Below, in pieces: positions 1-12,170 of a stretch of DNA of 64,000 nucleotides. The translations under genes were made by a program, and so were the position numbers. Every line of letters begins with the position of its first letter. Within the stretch, counting starts at the first letter, position 1. Origin of the DNA: Petrolisthes cinctipes (lineage: Eukaryota > Arthropoda > Malacostraca > Decapoda > Porcellanidae); the NCBI GenBank assembly GCA_033782935.1, contig JAWQEG010000506.1, forward strand, positions 310,001 through 374,000, given 5' to 3'. The notes beneath the pieces are model-generated. The model was given only the letters and a program-made list of their open reading frames with translations. It was not told the origin of the DNA and ran no database searches.

Positions 1-250
1 AAATATTCTAGCACTAAGTAGGCATGTAGAGATCGCTTCTGGGACCCAAAAATATCGAATTTTCGTGAGTTTTGAGCCTGAATTTGAGATATAAACGGGT
101 ACAGTAGATGCATACACATATTGACTTTGGGCACCTAAAATATCAATTTTCAGCATGTTCTTGGCCTGTAATTTGAAAATACTCAAACTCGGAGTAGGCA
201 TGTACAGATCGATTCTGGGACCCAAAAATATCGAATTTTCGGGTGTTTTA
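1..250. repeat. Segment repeated 8 monomers downstream (copy 1)
   Basis: This stretch matches 1,409-1,660 almost base for base at an offset of 1,408 bp, which is exactly 8 x 176. Shared rare variants include GGCATGTAGAG, GGTACAGTAGATGCATAC, AAAATATCAATTTTCAGC and GAAAATACTCAAACTCGG. The copies differ by a few substitutions and by a T-run of different length before GGCCTGTAATTTG. Similarity falls back to ordinary monomer level after about position 250. Confidence 0.75.
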
Positions 251-343
251 AGCCTGAATTTGGGATATAAACGGGTACAGAAGATTCATAAACATATTGA
301 CTTTGGGCACCTAAATTTTCGATTTTCATTATGTTTTGGGCCT

Positions 344-358
344 GTATTTTGAAAATAC
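344..358. other. Perfect 7-bp-arm dyad typical of type A monomers (example)
   Basis: GTATTTT-G-AAAATAC is an inverted repeat with two perfect 7-bp arms around one base. The same element occurs in most type A monomers. Type B monomers keep the inner 13 bp, TATTTT-G-AAAATA. It lies about 20-30 bp before the conventional end of each monomer, so the array holds a short cruciform-capable or dimer-binding site roughly every 176 bp. Only the sequence symmetry is observed; any function is inference. Confidence 0.8.
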
Positions 359-1408
359 TCTAACACTGAGTAGGAATGTACAGATCGCTTCTGGGACCCA
401 AAAATATCGAATTTTTGGTTGTTTTGAGACTGAATTTGAGATATAAACGGGTACAGAAGATGCATGCACATATCGACTTTGGGCACCTAAAATATCGATA
501 TTTAGCATATTTTGGGCCTATATTTTGAAAATATTCTAGCACTAAGTAGGCATGTAGAGAACGCTTCTGGGACCCAAAAATATCTAATTTTCGGTTGTTT
601 TGAGACTGAATTTGAGATATAAACAGGTACAGAAGATGCATGCATATATCGACTTTGGACACATAAAATTTTGATTTTTTGCATGTTTTGACCCTATATT
701 TTGAAAATATTCTAGCACTAAGTAGGCATGTAAAGATCGCTTCTGGGACCCAAAAATATTGAATTTTCGGGTGTTTTGAGCCTGAATTTGAATTATAAAC
801 GGGTACTGAAGATGCATGCACATATCGACTATTTGCACATAAAATATCGATTTTTTGCATGTTTTGGGCCTATATTTTGAAAACATTCTAGCACTGAGTA
901 GGCATGTACAGATCGCTTCTGGGACCCAAAAATATCGAATTTTCGGGTGTTTTGAGCCTGAAATTGGGATATAAACGGGTACAGAAGATTCATACACATT
1001 TTTACTTTGGTCACCTAAAATATCGATATTAAGCCCTGTTTTGCCCTGTATTTTAAAAATACTCTATCACGGAGTAGGCATGTACAGATTGCTTTTGGGA
1101 CCCAAAAATATCGAATTTTTCGGGTGTTTTGAGCCTGAATTTGAGATATAAAGGGTACAGAAGATGCATGCACATATCGACTTTGGGCACCTAAAATATC
1201 GATATTTAGCATGTTTGGGGCCTATATTTTGAAAATATTCTAGCACTGAGTAGGCATGTACAGATTGTCTTTAGGACCCAAAAATATCGAATTTTCGGGT
1301 GTTTTGAGACTGAATTTGAGATATAAACTAGTAAAGAAGATGCATACACATATTAAGTTTGGGCACCTAAAATATCGATATTTAGCATTTTTTGGGCCTA
1401 TATTCTGA

Positions 1409-1660
1409 AAATATTCTAGCACTAAGTAGGCATGTAGAGATCGCTTCTGGGACCCAAAAATATCGAATTTTTGTGTGTTTTGAGCCTGAATTTGAGATAT
1501 AAACGGGTACAGTAGATGCATACACATATTGACTTTGGGCACCTAAAATATCAATTTTCAGCATGTTTTTTTGGCCTGTAATTTGAAAATACTCAAACTC
1601 GGAGTAGGCATGTACAGATCGATTCTGGGACCCAAAAATATCGAATTTTCGGGTGTTTTG
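1409..1660. repeat. Segment repeated 8 monomers upstream (copy 2)
   Basis: Partner of 1-250, recognised by the same rare variants. The GGCATGT to GGCCTG interval has two extra T residues relative to the first copy. Related but more diverged segments start near 3,172 and 4,227, also at near-multiples of 176 bp, so this small block seems to have been copied more than twice. Confidence 0.72.
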
Positions 1661-4600
1661 AGCCTGAATTTGAGATATAAACAGGTACAGAAGATGCATG
1701 CACATATCGAATTTGGGCACCTACAATATCGATTTTTAGCATGTCTTGGGACTATATTTGGAAAATATTCTAGCACTAAATCGGCATGTACAGATCGCTT
1801 CTGGGACCCAAAAATATAGAATTTTAGGGTGTTTTGAGCATGAATTTGAGATATAAACGGGTACAGAAGATGCATACACATATTGACTTTGGGCACATAA
1901 AATATCGATTTTCAGCAAGTTTTGGGCCTGTAATTTAAAAATACTCTAACACGAAGTAGGCATGTACAGATCGATTCTGGGACCACAAAAAAATCGAATT
2001 TTCGGGTGTTTTGAGCCTGAATTTGGGATATAAACGGGTACAGAAGATGCATACACATATTGACTTTGGGCAACTAAAATATCGATTTTCAGTATGTTTT
2101 GGGCCTGTTTCTTGAAAATACTCGAACACGGAGTACTCATGTACAGATTGATTCTGGGACGCAAAAATATCGAATTTTCGGGGATTTTGAGCCTGAATTT
2201 GAGATATAAACAGGTACAGAAGATGCATGCACATATCGACTTTGGGCACCTACAATATCGATTATTAGCATGTTTTGGGACTATATTTTTAAAATATTCT
2301 AGCACTAAATAGGCATGTACAGATCGCTTCTGGGACCCAAAAATAGCGAATTTTCGGGTGTTTTGAGCCTGAATTTGGGATATAAACGGGTACAGAAGAT
2401 TCATAAACATATTGACTTTAGGCACCTAAAATATCGATTTTCATTATGTTTTGGGCCTGTATTTTGAAAATACTCTAACACGGAGTAGGCATGTACAGAT
2501 CGCTTCTGGGACCCTAAAATATCTAATTTTCGGTTATTTTGAGACTGAATTTGAGATATAAATGGGTTCAGAAGATGTATGCACATATCAACTTTGGACA
2601 CATAAAATTTTTATTTTTAGCATGTTTTGAGCTTATATTTTGAAAACATTCTAGCACTGAGTAGGCATGTACAGATCGCTTCTGGGACCCAAAAATTTTG
2701 AATTTTCGGGTGTTCTGAGCCTGAATTTGAAATATAAACGGGTACTGAAGATGCATGCACATATCGACTATTTGCACATAAAATATCGATTTTGAGCATG
2801 TTTTGGGCCTATATTTTGAAATCATTTTAGCACTGAGTAGGCATGTACAGATCGCTTCTGGGGCCCAAAAATATCGAATTTTCGGGTGTTTTGAGCCTAA
2901 AATTGGGATATAAACGGGTACAAAAGATTCATAAACATTTTTACTTTGGGCACCTAAAATATCGATATTAAGCCATGTTTTGCCCTGTATTTTGAAAATA
3001 CTCTATCACGGAGTAGGCATGTACAGATTGCTTCTGGGACCCAAAAATATCGAATTTTCGGGTGTTTTGAGCCTGAAGTTGAGATATAAACAGGTAAAGA
3101 AGATGCATACACATATTAAGTTTGGGCACCTAAAATATCGATATTTAGCATGTTTTGGGCCTATATTCTGAAAATATTCTAGCACTAAGTAGGCAAGTAG
3201 AGATCGCTTCTGGGAAACAAAATATCGAATTTTCGGGTGTTTTGAGCCTGAATTTGAGATATAAACGGGTACAGAAGATGCATACACAAATTGACTTTGG
3301 GCACCTAAAATATCGATTTTCAGCATGTTTTGGGCCTGTAATTTGAAAATACTCTAACACGGAGTAGGCATGTACAGATCGATTCTGGGACCCAAAAATA
3401 GCGAATTTTCGGGTGTTTTAAGCCTGAATTTGGGATATAAACGGGTACAGAAGATTCATAAACATATTGACTTTGGGCACCTAAAATATCGATTTGCATT
3501 ATGTTTTGGGCCTGTATTTTGAAAATACTCTAACGCTGTGTAGGCATGTACAGATCGCTTCTGGGACCCAAAAATATCGAATTTTCGGTTGTTTTGAGAC
3601 TGAATTTGAGATATAAACGGGTACAGAAGATACATGGACATATAGACTTTGGGCACCTAAAATATCGATATTTAGCATATTTTGGGCCTATAATTTGAAA
3701 ATAATCAAGAACTAAGGAGGCATGTAGAGATCGCTTCTGGGACCCAAAAATATAGAATTTTTGGGTGTTTTGAGCCTGAATTTAAGATAAAAACGGGTAC
3801 AGAAGATGCATGCACATATCGACTATTTGCACCTAAAATATCGATTTTTAGCATGTTTTAGGCCTATATTTTAAAAAAATTCTTGCACTGAGTAGGCATG
3901 TACAGATCTCTTCTGGGACCCAAAAATATTGAATTTGCAGGTGTTCTGAGCCTAAAATTGGGATATAAACGGGTACAGAAGATTCATACACATTTTTACT
4001 TTGGGCACCTAAAATATCGATATTAAGCCATGTTTTGCCCTGTATTTTGAAAATACTGTATCACGGAAAAGGCTTGTACAGATCGCTTCTCGGACCCAAA
4101 AATATCGAATTTTCGGGTGTTTTAAGCCTGAATTTGAGATATAAACGGGTAAAGAAGATGCATACACATATTATGTTTGGGCACCTAAAATATCGATATT
4201 TAGCATGTTTTGGGCCTATATTCTGAAAATATTCTAGCACTAAGTAGGCATGCAGAGATCGCTTCTGGGACCCAAAAATATCGAATTTTTGGATGTTTTG
4301 AGCCTAAATTTGAGATATAAACGGGTACAGAAGATTTATGCACATATCGACTTTGGACACCTAAAATATCGATTTTGAGCATGTTTTGGGCCTGAAATTT
4401 GAAAATACTCTAGCACTGAGTAGGCATGTACAGATCGCCTCTGGAACCCAAAAATATAGAATTTTCGGGTGTTTTGAGCCTAAACTTGAGATATAAACAG
4501 GTACAGAAGATGCATGCACATATTAAGTTTAGGCACCTAAAATATCGATATTTAGCATGTTTTGGGCCTGTGTTTTGAAAAAACTATAACACTTAGTAGG

Positions 4601-7600
4601 CATGTACAGATCACTTCTGGGACCCCAAAATATTGAATTCTCGGGTGTTTTGAGCCTGAATGTAGAGAAATAAACGGGTACAGATGATGCATGAACATAT
4701 CGACTTTGGGCACCTAAAATATCGATATTTAGCATGTTTTGGGCCTATATTTTGAAAATATTCTAGCACTAAGTAGGCATGTAGAGTTCGCTTCTGGGAC
4801 CCAAAAACATCGAATTTTCGGGTGTTTTGAGCCTGAATTTGAGATATAAACGGGTACAGAAGATGCATACACATATTGACTTTGGGAACCTAAAATATCG
4901 ATTTTCAGCATGTTTTGAGCCTGTATTTTGAAAATACTCTAACACAGAGTAGGCATAAACAAATTGATTCTGGGACCCAAAAATATCGAATTTTCGGGTG
5001 TTTTGAGCCTGAATTTGAGATATAAACGGGTACAGAAGATGCATGCACATATCGACTTTGGGCACCTACAATATCGATTTTTAGCATGTTTTGGGACTAT
5101 ATTTTTAAAATATTCTAGCACTAAATAGGCATGTACAGATCGCTTCTGGGACCCAAAAATAGCGAATTTTCGGGTCTTTTGAGCTTGAATTTGGGATATA
5201 AACGGGTACAGAAGATTCATAAACATATTGACTTTGGGCACCTAAAATATTGATTTTCATTATGTTTTGGGCCTGTATTTTGAAAATACTCTAACACGGA
5301 GTAGGCATGTACAGATCGCTTCTGGGACCCAAAAATATCGAATTTTCGGGTGTTTTGAGCCTAAATTTGAGATATAAACAGGTACAGAAGATGCATGCAC
5401 ATATCGACTTTGGACACATAAAATTTTTATTTTTAGCATGTTTTGAGCCTATATTTTGAAAACATTCTAGCTCTGTGTAGGCATGTACAGATCGCTTCTG
5501 GGACCCAAAAATATTGAATTTTTACGTGTTTTGAGCCTGAATTTGAAATATAAACGTGTACTGAAGATGCATGCACATATCGACTATATGCACATAAAAT
5601 ATCGATTTTGAGCATGTTTTGGGCCTATATTTAAAAAAAATTCTAGCACTGAGTAGGCATGTACAGATCTCTTCTGGGACCCAAAAATATCGAATTTGCA
5701 GGTGTTCTGAGCCTGAAATTGGGATATAAACGGGTACAGAAGATTCATACTCATTTTTTCTTTGGGCATCTAAAATATCGATTTTAAGCCATGTTTTGCC
5801 TTGTATTTTGAAAATACTCTAACACGGAGTAGGCATATTACAGATCGCTTCTGGGACCCAAAAATATCGAATTTTCGGGTATTTTTAACTTGAATTTGAG
5901 ATATAAACAGGTACAGAAGATGCCTGCACATATCGACTTTGTGCACCTAAAATATCGATGTTGAGCATGTTTTGGGCCTATATTTTGAAAATATTCTAGC
6001 ACTGAGTAGGCATGTACAGATCGCCTCTGGGACCCAAAAATATCGATTTTTTGGGTGTTTTGAGCCTGAATTTGAAATATAAACGGGTACTGAAGATTCA
6101 TGCACATATCGACTTTTTGCACCTAAAATCTCGATGTTGAGCATATTTTGGGCCTATATTTTGAAAATATTCTAGCACTGAGTAGGCATGTACAGATCGC
6201 CTCTGGGACCGAAAAATATCGATTTTTAGGGTGTTTTGAACCTGAATTTGGGATATAAACGGGTACAGAAGATGCATACACATATTCAGTTTGGGCACCT
6301 AAAATATCGATTTTGAGCATGTTTTGGGCCTGTATTTTGAAAATACTCTAACACGGAGTAGGCATGTACAGATCGCTTCTGGGACCCAAAAATATCGAAT
6401 TTTCGGGTGTTTTGAGCCTGAATTTGAGATATAAACGGGTACAGAAGATGAATGCACATATCGGCTTTTTGCACCTAAAATATCGATTTTGAGCATGTTT
6501 TGGGTCTGAATCTTGAAAACATTCTAGCAATGAGTAGGCATGTACAGATCGCTTCTGGGACCCAAAAATATCGAGTTTTCGGGTGTTTTGAGCCTGAATT
6601 TGAGATATAAACGGGAACAGAAGATGCATACACATATTGACTTTGAGCACCTAAAATATCGATTTTTTAGCATGTTTTGTATCTTTTTTTTAAATACTCT
6701 ACTACGGTGTAGGCAGGTACAGATCGATTCGGGGACCCAAAAATATCGAATTTTCTTTTGTTTTTAGCCTGAATTTGAGATATAAACAGGTACAAAAGAT
6801 GCATGCACATATCGACTTTGGGCATCTACAATATTGATTTTTAGCATGTTTAGGGACTATATTTTTAAAATATTCTTGCACTGAGGAGGCATGTACAGAT
6901 CGCTTCTGGGACCCAAAAATAGCGAATTTTCGGGTGCTTTGAGCCTGAATTTGGGATAAAAACGGGTACAGAAGATTCATAAACATATTGACTTTGGGCA
7001 CCTAAAATATCGATTTTCATTATGTTGTGGGCTTGTATTTTGAAAATACTCTAACACGGAGTAGGCATGTACAGATTGCTTCGGGGACCCAAAAATATCG
7101 ATTTTTTGGTTGTTTTGAGCCTGAATTTGAGATATAAACGGGTACAGAAGATGCATGCACATATCGACTTTAGACACCTAAAATATCGATTTATAGCATG
7201 GTTTGGTACCTATATTTTGAAAACATTCTGGCACTGAGTAGGCATGTACAGATCGCTTCTGGGACCCAAAAATATCCATTTTTCGGTTGTTTTGAGCCTG
7301 AATTTGAAATATAAACGGGTACTGAAGATTCATGCACATATCGACTTTTTGCACCTAAAATATCGATTTTGAGCATGTTTTGGGCCTTTATTTTGAAAAT
7401 ATTCTAGCACTGAGTAGGCATGTACAGATCGCCTCTGGGACCCAAAAATATCGATTTTTCGGGTGTTTTGAGCCTGAATTTGATATATAAACGGGTACAG
7501 AATATGCATACACATATTGACTTTGGGCACCTAAAATATCGATTTTCAGCATGTTTTTTGCCTGTATTTTTAAAATACTCTAACACGGAGTAGGCATGTA

Positions 7601-8121
7601 CAGATCGATTCTGGGACCCAAAAATATCAAATTTTCGGGTGTTTTGAGCCTTAATTTGATATATAAACGGGTACAGAAGATGCATGCACATATCGACTTT
7701 TTGCACCTAAAATATCGATTTTGAGCATTTTTTGGGCCTATATTTCGAAAATATTCTAGCATTGAGTATGCATGTACAGATCGCATCTGGCACCCAAAAC
7801 AATCGAATTTTCGTGTGTTTTGAGCTTGAATTTGGGATATAAACGGGTACAGAAGATGCATACACATATTGAGTTTGGGCACCTAAAATATCGATTTTCA
7901 GCATGTTTTGGGACTGTATTTTGAAAATATTTTAAAACTGAGTAGGCATGTACAGATCGCTACTGGGACCCAAAAATATCGAATTTTCGGGTGTTTTGAG
8001 CCTAAATTTGAGATATAAACAGGTACAGAAGATGCATGCACATATCGACTTTGGGCACCTAAAATATCGATTTTTAGCATGTTTTGGGGCTATATATTGA
8101 AAATATTTTAGCACTGAGTAG

Positions 8122-8585
8122 GCATGTACAGATCGCTTCTGAGACCCAAAAATCGGTTGTTTTCGGGTGTTTTGAGACTGAATTTGGGATATAAACGGGT
8201 ACAGAAGATTCATACACATATTGTCATTGGTCACCTAAAATATCGATTTTTATTATGTTTTGTGCCTGTATTTTGAAAATACTCTAAACACGGAGTAGGC
8301 GTGTACAGATCGCTGCTAGGAACCAAAAATATCGAATTTTCAGGTGTTTTGAGCCTGAATTTGAGATATAAACGGGTGCAGAAGATGCATGCACATATCG
8401 ACTTTGGACACGTAAAATATCGATTTTTAGCATGTTTTGAGCCTATATTTTGAAAACATTCTAGCACTGAGTAGGCATGTACAGAACGCTTCTGGTACCC
8501 AAAAATATCGAATTTTCGGGTGTTTTGAACCTGAATTTCGGATATAAACGGGTACAGAAGATGCATACACATATTGAGTTTGGGC
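8122..8585. repeat. Dispersed satellite block, copy 1 (partner near 15.7 kb)
   Basis: Shares rare variants with 15,691-16,154 at an offset of 7,569 bp (43 monomers). These include the altered GAGACCCAAAAATCGG segment, CTCTAAACACGG with one extra A, GTAGGCG in place of GTAGGCA, and CTGGTACCC. The copies have since diverged at scattered positions. Boundaries are approximate. Confidence 0.65.
8154..8173. repeat. Monomer with 10-bp internal replacement
   Basis: Where other monomers read ATCGAATTTTCGGGTGTTTT, this one reads CGGTTGTTTTCGGGTGTTTT. The first ten bases have become a near copy of the next ten, with no change in length. The homologous monomer at 15,723 has the perfect doublet CGGGTGTTTT twice. 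The pattern looks like a templated change (slippage or conversion with a 10-bp register shift) that was then spread by block duplication. Confidence 0.7.
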
Positions 8586-8616
8586 ACCTAAAATATCGAT
8601 TTTTATTATGTTTTGG

Positions 8617-8632
8617 GCCTGTTTTTTTTTTA
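8617..8632. repeat. T-run expansion replacing the dyad
   Basis: In place of GTATTTTGAAAATACTC the sequence reads G, a run of T, then AATACTC. The left arm of the dyad has become a homopolymer and the right arm has been lost. A similar change is seen near 11,790 (run of eight T) and near 35,185 (longer T run). Replication slippage at the A/T-rich dyad is the simplest explanation. Confidence 0.7.
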
Positions 8633-8642
8633 ATACTCTAAG

Positions 8643-8818
8643 ACTGAGTAGGCATGTACAGATCGCTACTGGGACCATAAAATATCAAATTTCGGGTGTT
8701 TTGAGCCTGAATTTGAGATATAAACGGGTACAGAAGATGCATGCACATATCGACTTTAGACACCTAAAATATCGATTTTTTGCATGGTTTGGTACCTATA
8801 TTTTGAAAACATTCTGGC
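8643..8818. repeat. Identical adjacent monomer, copy 1
   Basis: This 176-bp unit is identical to the next one (8,819-8,994) at every base I compared. Both carry the private variants GCTACTGGGACCATAAAATA, ATATCAAATTTCGGG, TTTAGACACC and TGCATGGTTTGGTACC. Identity between direct neighbours in a zone where neighbours normally differ at many sites indicates a very recent single-monomer duplication. Close relatives of the unit near 11,820 and 11,950 share some of these variants. Confidence 0.88.
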
Positions 8819-8994
8819 ACTGAGTAGGCATGTACAGATCGCTACTGGGACCATAAAATATCAAATTTCGGGTGTTTTGAGCCTGAATTTGAGATATAAA
8901 CGGGTACAGAAGATGCATGCACATATCGACTTTAGACACCTAAAATATCGATTTTTTGCATGGTTTGGTACCTATATTTTGAAAACATTCTGGC
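8819..8994. repeat. Identical adjacent monomer, copy 2
   Basis: Second member of the identical pair. Identity continues a further 20-odd bases into the following monomer, to GATCGCT near 9,017. The unequal-exchange junction therefore cannot be placed more precisely than that interval. Confidence 0.88.
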
Positions 8995-10660
8995 ACTGAG
9001 TAGGCATGTACAGATCGCTTCTGGGACCCAAAAATATCGATTTTTCGGGATTTTTGAGCCTGAAATTGATATATAAACGGGTACAGAATATCCATACACA
9101 TATTGCCTTTGGGCACCTAAAATATCGATTTTCATTATGTTTTGGACCTGTATTTTGAAAATACTCTAACACGGAGTAGGCATGTACAGATCGCTTCTGG
9201 GACCCAAAAAGATCGAATTTTCGGGTGTTTTGGGCCTGAATTTGAGATATAAACAGGTACCGAAGATGCATGCACATATCGACTTTGGGCACCTATAATA
9301 TCGATTTTTAGCATGTTTTGGGACTATATTTTAAAAATATTCTAGCACTGAATAGGCATGTACAGATCGCTTCTGGGACCCAAAAATAGCGAATTTTCGG
9401 GTGTTTTGAGCCTGAATTTGGGATATAAACGGGTACAGAAGATTCATAAACATATTGACTTTGGGCACCTAAAATATCGATTTTTATTATGTTTTGGGCC
9501 AGAATTTTGAAAATACTCTAACACGGAGTAGGCATGTACAAATCGCTTCTGGGACCCAAAAATATCGAATTTTCGTGTGTTTTGAGCCTTAATTTGAGAT
9601 ATAAACGGGTACAGAAGATGCATGCACATATCGATTTTGGGCACCTAAAATATCGATTTTTTGCATGTTTTGGGCCTATATTTTGAAAATATTCTAGAAC
9701 TGAGTAGGCATGTACAGATCGCTTCTGGGACCCAAAAATATTGAATTTTCGGGTGGTTTGAGCGTGAATTTGAAATATAAACGGGTACTGAAGATGCATG
9801 CACATATCGACTATTTGCACATAAAATATCGATTTTGAGCATGTTTTGGGCCTATATTTTGAGAACATTCTAGCACTGAGTAGGAATGTATTGAGTGCTT
9901 CTGGGACCCAAAAATATCGAATTTTCGGGTGTTTTTAGCCTGAAATTGGGATATAAACGGGTACAGAAGATTCATACACATTTTGACTTTGGGCTCCTAA
10001 AATATCGATATTGAGCCATGTTTTGCCCTGTATTTTGAAAATACTCTATCACGGAGTAGGCATGTACAGATCGCTTCTGGGACAAAAAAAATATCGAATT
10101 TTCGTTTGTTTTGAGCATGAATTTGAGATATAAACGGGTACAGAAGATGCATACACATATCGACTTTTTTGCACCTAAAATATCGATTTGGAGCATGTTT
10201 TGGGCCTATATTTTGAAAATATTCTAGCACTGAGTAGGCATGTACAAATCGCCTCTGGGACCCAAAAAAATCGAATTTTCGGGTGTTTTGAGCCTGAATT
10301 TGGGATATAAACGGGTACAGAAGATTCATAAACATATCGACTTTTTGCACCTAAAATATCGATTTTGAGCATGTTTTGGGCCTATATTTTGAAAATATTC
10401 TAGCACTGAGTATGCATGTACAGATCGCTTCTGGGACCCAAAAATATCGAATTTTCGGGTGTTTTGAGCCTGAATTTGGGATATAAACGGGTACAGAAGA
10501 TGCATACACATATTGACTTTGGGCACCTAAAATATCGATTTTCAGCATGTTTTGGGCCTGCAATTTGAAAATACTCTAACACGGAGTAGGCATGTACAGA
10601 TCTCTTCTGGGACCCAAAAATATCGAATTTTCGGGTGTTTTGAGACTGAATTTAGGATAT

Positions 10661-11014
10661 AAACAGGTGCAGAAGATGAATGCACATATCGACTTTGGTC
10701 ACCTACAATATTGATTTTTAGCATGTTTTGGGTCTATATTTTGAAAATACTCTAACACGGAGTAGGCATGTACAGATCGCTTCTGGGACCCAAATATATC
10801 GAATTTTCGGATGTTTTAAACCTGAATTTGAGATATAAACAGGTGCAGAAGATGAATGCACATATCGACTTTGGTCACCTACAATATTGATTTTTAGCAT
10901 GTTTTGGGTCTATATTTTGAAAATACTCTAACACGGAGTAGGCATGTACAGATCGCTTCTGGGTCCCAAATATATCGAATTTTCGGATGTTTTAAACCTG
11001 AATTTGAGATATAA
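10661..11014. repeat. Near-identical monomer doublet
   Basis: Units 10,661-10,836 and 10,837-11,012 are offset by exactly 176 bp. They share AAACAGGTGCAGAAGATGAA, TTTGGTCACCTACAATATTG, GGGTCTATATTTTG, CCCAAATATATCG and TCGGATGTTTTAAACC. The clear difference is GGGACCC against GGGTCCC. This is a second recent single-monomer duplication in zone 1. Related monomers with CACCTACAATATTG occur near 13,160 and 14,045. Confidence 0.82.
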
Positions 11015-11049
11015 ACGGGTACAGAAGATTCATACACATATTGACTCTG

Positions 11050-11735
11050 GGCACCTAAAATTTCGAGTTTGAGCATGTTTTGGGCCTGTATTTTGAAAAT
11101 ACTCTAACACGGAGTAGGCATGTACCGATCACTTCTGGGACCAAAAAATATTGAATTTTCGGGGGTTTTGAGCCTGAATTTGAGATATAAACAGGTACAG
11201 AAGATGCATGCACATATCGACTTTTTGCACCTAAAATATCGATTTTGAACTTTTTTTGTGTCTGTATCTTAAAAACTTTCTAGCAAGGAGTAGGCATGTA
11301 CAGACTGCTTCTTGGAACAAAAAAGATCGAATTTTCGGGTGTTTTGAGCATGAATTTGAAATATAAACGGGTACTGAAGATGCATGCACATATTGACTAT
11401 TTGCATATAAAATATCGATTTTGAGCATGTTTTGGGCCTATACTTTGAAAACATTCTAGCATTGAGTAGGCATTTACATATCGCTTCTATGACCCAAAAA
11501 TATCGAATTTTCGGGTGTTTTGAGCCTGAATTTGGGATATAAACGGGTACAGAAGATTCATTCACATATTGACTCTGGGCACCAAAAATATCGATTTTTA
11601 TTATGTTTTAGGCCTTTATTTTGAAAATACTCTAACACGGAGTAGGCATGTACAGATCGCTTCTGGGACCCAAAAATATTGAATTTTCGGGTGTTTTGAG
11701 CCGGAATTTAAGATATAAACGGGTACAGAAGATGC
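11050..11735. repeat. Dispersed block of about 0.69 kb, copy 1
   Basis: Matches 14,920-15,604 at an offset of 3,870 bp (22 monomers). Diagnostic shared variants are CATGTACCGATC, GGGACCAAAAAATAT, GTCTGTATCTTAAAAACTTTC, AGCAAGGAGTAGG, CAGACTGCTTCTTGGA and GACTCTGGGCACCAAAAATA. The copies differ at scattered bases, so this duplication is older than the identical pairs. Ends are approximate. Confidence 0.75.
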
Positions 11736-11994
11736 ATACACATATTGAGTTTGGGCACATAAAATATCGATTTTTATTATGTTTTGGGCCTGTTTTTTTT
11801 AATACTCCAAGACTGAGTAGGCATGTACAGATCGCTACTGGGACCATAAAATATCAAATTTCGGGTGTTTTGAGCCTGAATTTGAGATGTAAACGGGTAC
11901 AGAAGATGCATGCACATATCGACTTTAGACACCTAAAATATCGATTTTTAGCATGGGTGGTACCTATATTTTGAAAACATTCTGGCACTGAGTA

Positions 11995-12170
11995 GGCATG
12001 TACAGATCGCTTCTGGGACCCAAAAATATCGAATTTTCGGGTGTTTTGAGCCTGAATTTGAGATATAAACAGGTACAGAAGATGCATGCACATATCGACT
12101 TTGGGCACCTATAATATCGATTTTTAGCATGTTTTGGGACTATATATTAAAAATATTCTAGCACTGAATA
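11995..12170. repeat. Representative monomer showing two 88-bp halves
   Basis: This copy is exactly 176 bp and close to consensus. Its halves, 11,995-12,082 and 12,083-12,170, align without gaps. GGCATGTACA pairs with TGCATGCACA, GGGACCCAAAAATATCGAA pairs with GGGCACCTATAATATCGAT, and GTGTTTTGAGCCTG pairs with ATGTTTTGGGACTA. On the consensus I count 60 identical positions of 88. The first 60 positions match better (45 of 60) than the last 28 (15 of 28). The modern monomer most likely arose by duplication of an 88-bp ancestor followed by divergence of the halves. Confidence 0.85.

Noticed and set aside
1..3010. Strict A-B dimer alternation of monomer subtypes
   Set aside because: Following the subtype-diagnostic ends through the first 3 kb gives runs such as A-B-B-B-A-B-B-A, not regular alternation, so a 352-bp dimer HOR is not supported there.
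12083..12110. Resemblance of CATATCGACTTTGG to CATATGGACTTTGG, which I recall from the Arabidopsis 178-bp centromere repeat
   Set aside because: The match is a single 14-base word recalled from memory, and the rest of the monomer does not align convincingly by eye. A search against plant satellite collections would be decisive. I do not assign a species from it.
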